Positions 25,581 through 33,009 of a stretch of 64,000 bases of DNA are shown one piece after another. The notes beneath the pieces are model-generated. The model was not told the DNA's origin. It did no database searches and saw only the letters and a list, made by a program, of their open reading frames with translations. This stretch comes from Bdellovibrio sp. BCCA. GTDB taxonomy: Bacteria; Bdellovibrionota; Bdellovibrionia; Bdellovibrionales; Bdellovibrionaceae. Location of the stretch: NCBI RefSeq assembly GCF_037996825.1, contig NZ_JBBNAC010000001.1, forward strand, positions 3,224,001-3,288,000, read 5' to 3'. The position numbers and the translations under genes are program-made. Position 1 is the stretch's first letter; each line of letters opens with the position of its first letter.

Positions 25581-26048
25581 ATGACTACACTTCAAAGAAT
25601 CATCCTTGCTGCTTTGTTTTTACTTCCTAGTTTTAGCTTCGCCGCTCCTGCGGGTTTTTCTTTTGTGAACGCAAAAGAAATCAAAGAAGATGACGTCACT
25701 TTCACTTATCAATCCAATGACGGAACCTTTGAACTTAAGTGCACACATGTTTTTGATCAGCCTGAGTTGTCCGACTGGGATGTCTGGTGCGGTAAAGGCA
25801 CAAAGATGCTTCGCCAGTTCCGCGTGCACTTCTTAGTTCGTCAGTATCAGAGCAAGGCGGCTGACCGCTCTGCTTTTGAAGTTTTGTATTGGGTGATTGA
25901 TCGCGATCAACATATGTCCAAAGCTTTTTCGTCAACCAGCTCTTGGATTCAGTTTAGAAACTTGTCGAACCTTGAAAAGATGTCTTTCAGTCAAGGCGTA
26001 GAAAACGATTATGCTTATCTGACTGTGGAACTAAAGCCCACGAAATAA
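25581..26048 (+). CDS. Small secreted protein, unknown function
   Basis: A 155-residue protein with signal peptide (MTTLQRIILAALFLLPSFSFA). The mature part is rich in aromatic residues, has two Cys (LKCTHVF, DVWCGKG) that could pair, and shows a mixed beta pattern. No family recognised. It is convergent with flagellin across a shared terminator. Confidence 0.68.
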   Translation: MTTLQRIILAALFLLPSFSFAAPAGFSFVNAKEIKEDDVTFTYQSNDGTFELKCTHVFDQPELSDWDVWCGKGTKMLRQFRVHFLVRQYQSKAADRSAFEVLYWVIDRDQHMSKAFSSTSSWIQFRNLSNLEKMSFSQGVENDYAYLTVELKPTK

Positions 26049-26073
26049 AAAAGAGGATGGTCAAAGACCATCC
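26047..26073 (-). terminator. Intrinsic terminator of the flagellin gene
   Basis: GGATGGTC-AAA-GACCATCC, eight perfect pairs; on the minus strand it is followed by CTC and a run of six T. It lies 14 bases past the flagellin stop and overlaps the end of the convergent secreted-protein gene. Confidence 0.85.
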
Positions 26074-26087
26074 CCTAACGGAAGAAT

Positions 26088-26921
26088 CTAGCCAATCAGT
26101 TTTAAAGCTAATTGATTGGCTTGGTTTGCCTGCGCAAGAACTGAAGTCCCGGCCTGCAATAAAATATTGTTTCGAACCATTTCACTTGAAGCCGCTGCCA
26201 CATCCGTATCACGAATACGACTGTTTGCTGCTGACAAGTTTTCTTGAGTCACACCTAAGTTGTCTGCGGTGGACGTCAAACGGTTTTGTAAGGCACCCAT
26301 GTAAGCTCTTGTCCCGCTCACTGCTGTTTGGGCTGTGTCGAGTTTCGTCAAAGCTTCTTGAGCACCTTCTTTGGAAGAAAAATCAATGCCTTCAAGTCCC
26401 AAGGCATCCAATGTTGCCGCGTTTTTTCCGGCATCAAACGTGATACGATCTGCAAACGGATCGTTACCAATGCCTACTTGAAAATCAAATGCAGGCGCCG
26501 ATCCATCTAAAAGTTTTGTCGTACCCCACGTAGTGGATTTAGCAATCCTCTGCATTTCATCTTTAAGCTGCAAAACTTCTTTATTGAGCATACCGCGCTC
26601 TTTTTCACCGACAGTGTCTGAAGCGGCTTGAATCCCTAACTCACGCAATCGAACAATGATATTTCCAATTTCATTCAATCCACCTTCGGCAGTTTGAATC
26701 ATTGAGATACCATCATTGGCATTTCTTTGCGCTTGGCTTGCAGAACGAATCTGCGCTTTCAATCTTTCAGAAATCGCCAAACCCGCAGCGTCGTCCGCCG
26801 CTTTATTAATACGACTTCCGGAAGCAAGCTTTGCCATCGAATCGTTGATCGCGCGTTGCGATCCTACCAGATTTCGTTGCGCATTGAGTGCCGCGATATT
26901 TGTCGTAACTCTCATTCCCAT
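26088..26921 (-). CDS. fliC: Flagellin
   Basis: Filament subunit of 277 residues, secreted by the flagellar type III apparatus. The N-terminal D0/D1 part (residues 1-140) reads TTNIAALNAQRNL then AKLASGSRINKAADDAAGLAI, and the C-terminal D0/D1 part (about 195-277) contains GALQNRLTSTADNL and IRDTDVAAASSEMVRNNIL. The variable middle is only about 50 residues, making this a short flagellin. The single copy lies 15 kb from the export operon. A FliA-type -10-like TTCGATAG occurs on the minus strand at about 26983-26990, but a matching -35 is poor, so promoter assignment is tentative. Confidence 0.96.
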   Translation of the reverse strand: MGMRVTTNIAALNAQRNLVGSQRAINDSMAKLASGSRINKAADDAAGLAISERLKAQIRSASQAQRNANDGISMIQTAEGGLNEIGNIIVRLRELGIQAASDTVGEKERGMLNKEVLQLKDEMQRIAKSTTWGTTKLLDGSAPAFDFQVGIGNDPFADRITFDAGKNAATLDALGLEGIDFSSKEGAQEALTKLDTAQTAVSGTRAYMGALQNRLTSTADNLGVTQENLSAANSRIRDTDVAAASSEMVRNNILLQAGTSVLAQANQANQLALKLIG

Positions 26922-27077
26922 AACTGTCCCCGTAATAACCTGGCCAACTTTTCGGGAATTGAGGATCGAACTTCACGAGACTATCGAATAAATTTTTCGA
27001 GTGAAATTAAATGGATGCTTGTTTTAAAAGGCGAGTCTTGTGTAAGAGTGATTCATTTCTGTGTCTCAGCGTGAGAA

Positions 27078-28268
27078 CTAAATAGAGAAATTCTTAGAAT
27101 CTTTCAATGAAGCCCATTCTGCTTCATACATCGAAGCATCGGGTTTTCTGATTTTTTCAGGAGCTGGACTGACGTATTCCGCATGCACTCCATCCCAACC
27201 AACATAACGACGCGTGAGACCTTCTTGTCCTACTTGGAAATTTGGCACAAGATAAGTTTTTCCTCCGCCATCGGGAATATCTACAGCCAAATTCGGCATC
27301 GCAAGGCCCGAGAGATGACCCCACAATTCTTTTTGAATCTCCAATGAGTCCTCGACGGACGTGCGCAAGTGATCTGTGCCAAGCGAAGGATCGCACTGGA
27401 ACATGTAATAAGGCTTCACACGCAAGAACAACAGACGACGACTGAGAGCTTGAATGATCGCTGGATGATTGTTGATTCCGTTTAAAAGAACCATTTGATT
27501 CATCACAGGCACACCGTTATCGACAAATCTTTCAAGAGCCTCGACAGCTTCCGCCGTCAACTCACGAGGATGATTAAAGTGCGACATCAAAAACACAGGC
27601 TTGTGCTTTTTCAGAATCTTCACAAGATCATCCGTCACACGCATAGGGCACACCACGGGCATACGTGTTCCGATACGAATGATTTCAACATGCTCAATGC
27701 GACGAAGATCGCCGAGCACGCGATCCAGTTGTGCGTCACTCACAGTGAGTGGATCCCCGCCGGACAAAATCACTTCACGAATACCGGGATGAGAGCGAAT
27801 GTAAGCTAATGCTTGTTCATACTCTTCATTGCGAATGAACGCTTGCTCTTGTCCCGTAAAATGTTTGCGCGTGCAGAAACGGCAATAGACACTGCAAATA
27901 TCCGTAATCAAAAACAACACGCGATCGGAATAGCGATGAATCACGCGAGGTGCGGGATTGTTTTTTCTTTCTCCTAAAGGATCGAGCATTTGTTGCGCAC
28001 CGTCTTCGATTTCAAAACGATGAGGCATCAGAATCTGACGAATGGAATCGCCCGGCTCCCCTGCAAGACTTGCGTAGTACGGTGTCGTACGAATATTAAA
28101 AAGTTCTTTCCCTTCCGCAAACGCCGCCTTTTCATCTTGAGACAACTCAAAATGTTTTTCGAAATCCGTTTGTGATTTAAGAGAATGGCGAAGCTGCCAA
28201 GTCCAATTATTCCAATCAGACTCTGCGATATGTTCTGGCTTAGGGCTTCGAGGGAAATGAAACTTCAC
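27078..28268 (-). CDS. kamA: Lysine 2,3-aminomutase (radical SAM, PLP)
   Basis: Interconverts L-lysine and L-beta-lysine through a radical mechanism. The 396 residues fit KamA (longer than the EF-P modifying EpmB). The [4Fe-4S] motif is C125-SVY-C129-RF-C132, followed by TRKHFTG. The PLP-binding Lys is K337 in DIPDGGGKTYLVPNF. The C-terminal extension after K337 is about 60 residues, as in true aminomutases. Beta-lysine can serve as an osmolyte, catabolic intermediate or precursor; no partner gene is adjacent, so the pathway is unclear. Confidence 0.88.
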   Translation of the reverse strand: MKFHFPRSPKPEHIAESDWNNWTWQLRHSLKSQTDFEKHFELSQDEKAAFAEGKELFNIRTTPYYASLAGEPGDSIRQILMPHRFEIEDGAQQMLDPLGERKNNPAPRVIHRYSDRVLFLITDICSVYCRFCTRKHFTGQEQAFIRNEEYEQALAYIRSHPGIREVILSGGDPLTVSDAQLDRVLGDLRRIEHVEIIRIGTRMPVVCPMRVTDDLVKILKKHKPVFLMSHFNHPRELTAEAVEALERFVDNGVPVMNQMVLLNGINNHPAIIQALSRRLLFLRVKPYYMFQCDPSLGTDHLRTSVEDSLEIQKELWGHLSGLAMPNLAVDIPDGGGKTYLVPNFQVGQEGLTRRYVGWDGVHAEYVSPAPEKIRKPDASMYEAEWASLKDSKNFSI

Positions 28269-28297
28269 GAGCTGGTTATGAATGAAAGATTCCGCTT

Positions 28298-28347
28298 AGG
28301 CAAGGTGCCTTTTTAGTGCCGCAAAGGGGCTCTTTTGCGGGGTTTTT
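28298..28347 (+). other. Two tandem terminator-like hairpins without an upstream plus-strand gene
   Basis: The 318-base gap between kamA and the next gene holds AGGCA-AGG-TGCCT plus TTTTT (28298-28314) and CCGCAAA / TTTGCGG with an eight-base loop plus GG and TTTTT (28319-28347). Both have T-tracts only on the plus strand, yet no plus-strand gene ends nearby. They may end an antisense or small RNA, or block read-through. The rest of the gap shows no other structure; AGGAGG precedes the gene at 28587. Confidence 0.45.
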
Positions 28348-28586
28348 AAAAAGTCCCGATCGACAGCTCTAAGTTATTGAGATCAGGTGTCTTTTCAACC
28401 TTCTCAGAGTGGGACACCAGAAGTTTGACAAGCACACCTTCTCTCGCAGCTCTTCTCAACATGAGAACTCTTAGGCATTTCGATGACTTAACTCCCCTGG
28501 CATGAGTTGGCTTTTTTGGCCCGGCCCTCGCTTTACATCAAGGTAGGAAAAAGGGTCTGGATGTGCCCTAAACAATAGGAGGACTT

Positions 28587-29987
28587 ATGAAAACTTTCAC
28601 TCACCCACATAAGAAATGGGTCATGACAGGAGCACTGCTCGCTGTTCTTGGTTTCAATGTATCTTTTAACAATCACTCTCAAGATGGAATCGCATCAGCA
28701 GAGTTTGCTTCAACAGTCGCTGAAGGCGTTGTTCAAGGCAAAATCTATACTGCTAAAGGCGTTGTTCCTGTGAAGTACATCGATAACGGTGAAGACAAAG
28801 TCCTTGCCATCGTTCCAAAGAAAATGACTGAAGGAAAAGTATGCGAAACTTGCGGTTTCGACTCGATTTCACTTAGTGTTAAAAACAAAGAAGATATCGA
28901 CGCTTTGAATGTTGAACTAATGAAAGCAATGGAAAAGCAACTCAAAGCTGAGAAGCCTGCTGTTGCGACTACTGCTGAATCAACAACAGAAGGACAAGAG
29001 GGAGAAGAGAAAATTAAGAAGAGTCCTCTTGATGGCATTGTAAAAGCTTGCAGCCGCCGTACAGATAAAGATGCAGAACTCACTTGTATTAAAGATAAAT
29101 ATCTCAAAGTGCTTTCGGACAAAAAAGTTTCTAAAGACGTTGAAGCAGGCGAAGCTCTTGATTTCTATAAAACTGAAATCCAAGCTCGTCTTCTTAAACA
29201 GATTTCTGAAGCTCGTAAATCGGCATCTCGAACTCGCAGAGCTTACGTAGGTCAAGATTCGCTATGGCGCTTGGAATCAGATGAATCCTTCGACGACTCT
29301 GAAACAACGATTAAAAATGCCGGTGATGTCATTGCAGATTTGATTCGCGATGTCCCTGGCAAATATGAATCTGTGCGCAGAGCACTTTTGAGTGCACAGT
29401 CTGACATTCTTAAATACGAAGCAGCTCAATACAGAAATGCCTTTACAAGAGAAGTGAACTCAAAAGATCCAAGTGAATATCCATACCTGGTTGCTGAAAG
29501 ACAAGCTGTAGGACAAGAGCTTAACTACATGTACGACGTGATGAATTCAAAAACTCAGAATGCGATCTACGATGCTTACAGCAATGACAATATCTCTATT
29601 GATCTTAGAAATCAGTACGCGAAATATCTTTCTGATTTCAACGCGAGATTAATGGAAGCTGTGACAGGTAAAGGCGATCTTCTCAATGGCATCACGGCAA
29701 CTCCAGCTTTCGACATCAGCGGTCGCTTGGCAAATCCAGGTCGCAACGCAGGAACAGTAGTCGTTCCGACAACTCCAGGTGGTATTTCTTCAAGAACAGG
29801 CGCAACTTTAAATGCGACAGGACAAACGATCTTGGTACCAGTTCAAGTTCCAGCAGGAACAACAACAATGCCACAAATCGGAATTCCAGCGCAAAATAAC
29901 GGAGTGAGTTTTGGGACAATCGGACCTGCATCTGCAGAGTCTCTAAGAATGAGAACCGAAATCCAAAATCGCTTCCCACGTCAATAA
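28587..29987 (+). CDS. Exported protein of unknown function
   Basis: A 466-residue protein with an N-terminal hydrophobic segment (residues about 12-28, VMTGALLAVLGFNVSF) that is a probable signal sequence or anchor. A CETCGFD motif lies around residue 91, and another Cys pair is near 151-166 (KACSRR, LTCIKDK). The central half is helical and charged (LLKQISEARKSASRTRRAY), and the C-terminal ~90 residues are Gly/Pro/Thr-rich and disordered. No family recognised. The start has AGGAGG six bases upstream; a terminator follows. Confidence 0.68.
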   Translation: MKTFTHPHKKWVMTGALLAVLGFNVSFNNHSQDGIASAEFASTVAEGVVQGKIYTAKGVVPVKYIDNGEDKVLAIVPKKMTEGKVCETCGFDSISLSVKNKEDIDALNVELMKAMEKQLKAEKPAVATTAESTTEGQEGEEKIKKSPLDGIVKACSRRTDKDAELTCIKDKYLKVLSDKKVSKDVEAGEALDFYKTEIQARLLKQISEARKSASRTRRAYVGQDSLWRLESDESFDDSETTIKNAGDVIADLIRDVPGKYESVRRALLSAQSDILKYEAAQYRNAFTREVNSKDPSEYPYLVAERQAVGQELNYMYDVMNSKTQNAIYDAYSNDNISIDLRNQYAKYLSDFNARLMEAVTGKGDLLNGITATPAFDISGRLANPGRNAGTVVVPTTPGGISSRTGATLNATGQTILVPVQVPAGTTTMPQIGIPAQNNGVSFGTIGPASAESLRMRTEIQNRFPRQ

Positions 29988-30011
29988 TAAGACGACTGAC
30001 CTCAATCCTCC

Positions 30012-30046
30012 AACGGGTTCACGACGAGCCCGTTTTCCTTTTTTTT
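30012..30046 (+). terminator. Intrinsic terminator
   Basis: AACGGGTTC / GAGCCCGTT (nine pairs, one G-U) with an ACGAC loop, then TTCC and eight T. It ends the transcript of the exported 466-residue protein and overlaps the last codons of the convergent membrane-protein gene. Confidence 0.88.
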
Positions 30047-30345
30047 AAAACCTTTTGTTTTAAAACACCAACAACCGACATCAAAACGCCACCGCCGATG
30101 CCGCCGCTGGCGATGGCTGCAATAAGAGCACTCATATTGAGTGTGCCCGCCTGACTTGTGAGTGGAATCGAGTCAGCTCCGTCTCCGCCTAACATTCCCA
30201 AAACGATAGCACCTGCAGCCCCTCCCAAAAGACCCACAAAAGAGTTTCCTGTTGCTCCTAGACTGAATTTTTTAAATGAAGAGCCCGCGACATTTCCACC
30301 GATAACTCCGCTGATGATTGGAATAAGTATGGCCGCCCAATTCAC
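30019..30345 (-). CDS. Small Gly-rich membrane protein, unknown function
   Basis: A 108-residue protein with three hydrophobic stretches rich in Gly and Ala (IPIISGVIGGNVAGS, LLGGAAGAIVLGMLGG, IAAIASGGIGGGVLMSVVGVL) and a basic tail (KQKVLKKRKTGSS). The glycine-zipper pattern suggests an inner-membrane helical hairpin. The basic tail is encoded by the convergent terminator sequence. It lies 11 bases after the 30357-30734 gene and is probably co-transcribed with it. Function unknown. Confidence 0.6.
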   Translation of the reverse strand: MNWAAILIPIISGVIGGNVAGSSFKKFSLGATGNSFVGLLGGAAGAIVLGMLGGDGADSIPLTSQAGTLNMSALIAAIASGGIGGGVLMSVVGVLKQKVLKKRKTGSS

Positions 30346-30356
30346 GATCTTCCCTC

Positions 30357-30734
30357 CTAGCGCATAAAAATGCGAATCTGCACAGGCTCACCGGGCTGTA
30401 GTGTTGTTACGTACATTCTGACGGCGATGATTTTTGATTTTTCAAAGGTGTCGGTGACTTCGGCATTCAAACTGTAATCACCTTCAAGGTGCCAAACCGG
30501 TAAAGACATTCTTTCGTCTGTGACGACTTCAGCTCTTTGTATTCTTACGCCCGTACTCTGAACCAAGACCCGCACTTCTGAAAAATCTTGTCGATTGTTA
30601 GTTACGCCGATATTTCGATAAGTAGGTTGTTCGGCAGACACTGTGGCAAAGGCCACTTCTTTCCAAGGTACGTCGGCTTGAGCTGAAAGGCCGGTCATCA
30701 GAACGGTTGAGAGAATTAAAAAAATCTTTTTCAT
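30357..30734 (-). CDS. Small secreted protein, unknown function
   Basis: A 125-residue protein from ATG 30734, which is preceded by GGGAGGAG, with signal peptide MKKIFLILSTVLMTGLSAQA. An upstream in-frame start would add 48 Gly/Pro-rich residues with no signal sequence and is rejected. The mature ~105 residues have beta character and no Cys. No family is recognised. The Gly-rich membrane protein gene follows 11 bases later. Confidence 0.68.
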   Translation of the reverse strand: MKKIFLILSTVLMTGLSAQADVPWKEVAFATVSAEQPTYRNIGVTNNRQDFSEVRVLVQSTGVRIQRAEVVTDERMSLPVWHLEGDYSLNAEVTDTFEKSKIIAVRMYVTTLQPGEPVQIRIFMR

Positions 30735-30825
30735 AACTCCTCCCAAATCAAATGATATAAGGCCCGGAGTTATTGTCCATAGAGATGTAGCAAGTGTGCC
30801 CTTTTGCAAAAGACAGACAGCAAAT

Positions 30826-30858
30826 AAAAAAAATCCCGGGGGACTTTCGCCCCCCGGG
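30826..30858 (-). terminator. Intrinsic terminator of the porin-like gene
   Basis: CCCGGGGG / CCCCCGGG, eight G-C pairs with an eight-base loop; on the minus strand it is followed by A and a run of eight T. It lies 73 bases beyond the 30931 stop. Confidence 0.85.
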
Positions 30859-30930
30859 CCCTGCTCACCACCAAACAAAATGTAATCAAGTAGTCATCAA
30901 GCTGTCGTACAAGTTGCAATCACGTCGTAA

Positions 30931-32319
30931 TCAAAAGCTGATGGCGGCTTTAGATGCAAATCCAAATGTGAAACCGTTCCCCAACCCGTCGTTGCCATTT
31001 TTCCAAGCCTCGCCAGGGAAGAGAAGACCGACCTGATTCACCCACTGAATTCTTTCACTCGGCTTGTAAATCACTTCGATATCCCATTCTAGGCCCAGAT
31101 CTTTTGCAGAATCAACAGAGTTTTTTACTGTATTCAATAATTGTCCGTAAACGAGTGTGTTGCGAACATCTACACGATCATTCCATGCATAACCAACTGA
31201 CGGAGCGATGTACATCGCATTGCTGATGGATTCATCATCCGCAGAATTTCCAACATTCAAAGTTGTCGTGTTTTTGTAAACGTCTGTGTTCAAGAAATCT
31301 CTTTGCCCCAAACGATGATTGAAAAGAAGCATTCCCGCATCATAGTTACGGTTGAACGCATAACCACCGAAGTCCGTTGAAGATGGATCATCACCTGTTG
31401 CCATGCCCAGTTTCAATTTCCAGTCCCATTTTGACTCTGCACGAGGGATGTAAAGCTCGGCTGCGATACCGTAGCCATTCACGCTGACATCTTGAGTTCC
31501 CTTTGTCACACCTGTTTCACCAGATTGGAAACCGGCTTCAAGTTTGAATCCGAAAGAATCAAAACCACGACCCAAAACAAAGTTTGTTCTTTGCATGTTC
31601 AGACTTGAGTTCACGCCATCACCGCCAAAAGCAGCGATTTGATTTGCATCGTAACCCAAAACTTCTTTCACACCTTTGACGTTTTCTTGGTAAACGCCGA
31701 TCAAAGATTTATTTTCTTCACTTTCATATTGAAGTTGGAAACCTTGAGTTGTGATTGTGCCACCTTGACCGAACCCACTGGATTGTTTGCGAGAAAGAAC
31801 CGGCATGATGAACCAGTCACCGATCACAACTTTGTACGCCACCATATCGCGAGTGTCATACCAGTGATCAAATGCGCCCTTACCCGCGCTGTAAGTCATG
31901 CCCAAACCGAATTCAAAGGGAGCGCGACCTACAATCAAAGCGCCGTACTCTTGATTTACGTTCAAGTACAACTGGCTGACTTTGATATCTGTAGAACCCT
32001 GGTTTTCAGCGTTGCCCGGATTGGTATTTGTATTCATGCCCCAGATTTCACCGACTTGAGAGTTCGGATAAGCGCTGCTGTTTAGCACATCAAAGCGAGA
32101 GATGATATTCACCCCATCAGCCGCGATGATTTTTGGACTCAAGTAAAGGTAGTTCAAACCATAAGCTTTTCTTTGCGTGGGTGTTGCCAAAGAAGGACGA
32201 TCCACTTCGGTCCATTCAAAGCGGTAACCACCATTCCAATCCAAACTCATGGCATTGGCAGTTGTGGACAAAAGAGCCACAGAAAGACCTAAAGCTTTCA
32301 AAAGATTTTTTTTCAGCAT
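30931..32319 (-). CDS. Porin-like outer-membrane protein
   Basis: A 462-residue exported protein: signal peptide MLKKNLLKALGLSVALLSTTANA, then a long series of amphipathic strands with Tyr/Trp/Asn-rich turns (GGYRFEWTEVDRP, RAPFEFGLGMTYSAGKGAFDHW) and a terminal strand FGFASKAAISF. This is typical of a large (16- to 18-stranded) outer-membrane channel. ATG 32319 has AAGGA seven bases upstream; the ATG two codons earlier is too close to that site. The substrate is unknown. The gene lies 10 bases after the GroES-like gene. Confidence 0.75.
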   Translation of the reverse strand: MLKKNLLKALGLSVALLSTTANAMSLDWNGGYRFEWTEVDRPSLATPTQRKAYGLNYLYLSPKIIAADGVNIISRFDVLNSSAYPNSQVGEIWGMNTNTNPGNAENQGSTDIKVSQLYLNVNQEYGALIVGRAPFEFGLGMTYSAGKGAFDHWYDTRDMVAYKVVIGDWFIMPVLSRKQSSGFGQGGTITTQGFQLQYESEENKSLIGVYQENVKGVKEVLGYDANQIAAFGGDGVNSSLNMQRTNFVLGRGFDSFGFKLEAGFQSGETGVTKGTQDVSVNGYGIAAELYIPRAESKWDWKLKLGMATGDDPSSTDFGGYAFNRNYDAGMLLFNHRLGQRDFLNTDVYKNTTTLNVGNSADDESISNAMYIAPSVGYAWNDRVDVRNTLVYGQLLNTVKNSVDSAKDLGLEWDIEVIYKPSERIQWVNQVGLLFPGEAWKNGNDGLGNGFTFGFASKAAISF

Positions 32320-32329
32320 TTTCATTCCT

Positions 32330-32926
32330 TTATTTTGCAACGACACCCATCACATCCCCTTCACGAAGGATGATCAGGTCTTCATTTTGAATTTTAATTT
32401 TTGAACCCGCGTATTCAGAGAAAACAACGCGGTCGCCGACTTGAACGTCCATAGGACGAACGTGGCCTTTTTTGCCCATATGACCGCGGCCGACAGCCAC
32501 GACATATCCTTCCAGATTTCCCGAAGTGTCCGCGACCGTATCAGGAATGTACAAACCACCTGGAGTCATTTTTTCCGCACCAGATACTTGCACCAAAATA
32601 CGATCATCCAACGGAGTTACAAAACCACTGAGATCCAATTTTTTCGCAGGAACCGCCGCTTTCATCAAATGAGATGCCGCAGGTTTTGCCGCCGTCATTT
32701 TTTTCGCTGGAGCTTTTTTCGACACTGCTTTTTTTACGGCAGACTTCTTAGTCACAGTTTTTTTAACTGCCGTTTTCTTCGCAGACGCTTTTTTAGCAAC
32801 GGCCTTTTTTGCTTTCGCAGGTGCCGCGGATTTTTTTGTTACTTTTTTAGGAGTTTTTTTTGAGACGGTCTTTTTAGCGACCTTTTTCACATTGGCTTTT
32901 TTAGCAGAAGCTTTCTTCTTAGCCAC
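32330..32926 (-). CDS. GroES-domain protein with histone-H1-like Lys/Ala-rich N-terminal tail
   Basis: A 198-residue fusion. Residues 1-96 are almost only Lys, Ala, Val, Ser and Thr in repeated KKxxAKK/VKK patterns, like bacterial histone-H1-type DNA-binding tails. Residues 103-197 form a GroES/Cpn10 domain: TPLDDRILVQ, a mobile-loop-like GGLYIPDT (127 region), VGRGHMG, VQVGDRVVFSEYAGSKI and DLIILREGDVMGVV. The tail is an addition to the normal ~95-residue co-chaperonin. GTG 32926 is used because AAAGGA lies six bases upstream; ATG 32941 is an alternative. No groEL is adjacent, so it is unlikely to be the housekeeping groES. Confidence 0.85.
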   Translation of the reverse strand: MAKKKASAKKANVKKVAKKTVSKKTPKKVTKKSAAPAKAKKAVAKKASAKKTAVKKTVTKKSAVKKAVSKKAPAKKMTAAKPAASHLMKAAVPAKKLDLSGFVTPLDDRILVQVSGAEKMTPGGLYIPDTVADTSGNLEGYVVAVGRGHMGKKGHVRPMDVQVGDRVVFSEYAGSKIKIQNEDLIILREGDVMGVVAK

Positions 32927-33009
32927 AACCAATCCTTTCATCCAAACAAGCTTTGAAAAATAAAAGCAGCTTATTTGCTTCAGAGAGAGTTTCGTACTAC
33001 TCTTTATGT

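Noticed and set aside
26983-26990. Firm FliA promoter for flagellin
   Set aside because: Only a partial -10-like element (TTCGATAG) was seen; the -35 spacing does not fit, so it is mentioned as tentative only.
27078-28268. EpmB (EF-P lysine 2,3-aminomutase) instead of KamA
   Set aside because: The 396-residue length and a 60-residue C-terminal part after the PLP Lys337 fit true lysine aminomutase; no epmA or efp is adjacent.
32441-32863. Plus-strand frame opposite the Lys-rich GroES fusion
   Set aside because: Arises from the complementary side of Lys/Ala codons (rich in Phe/Arg/Cys); low complexity, no signal.
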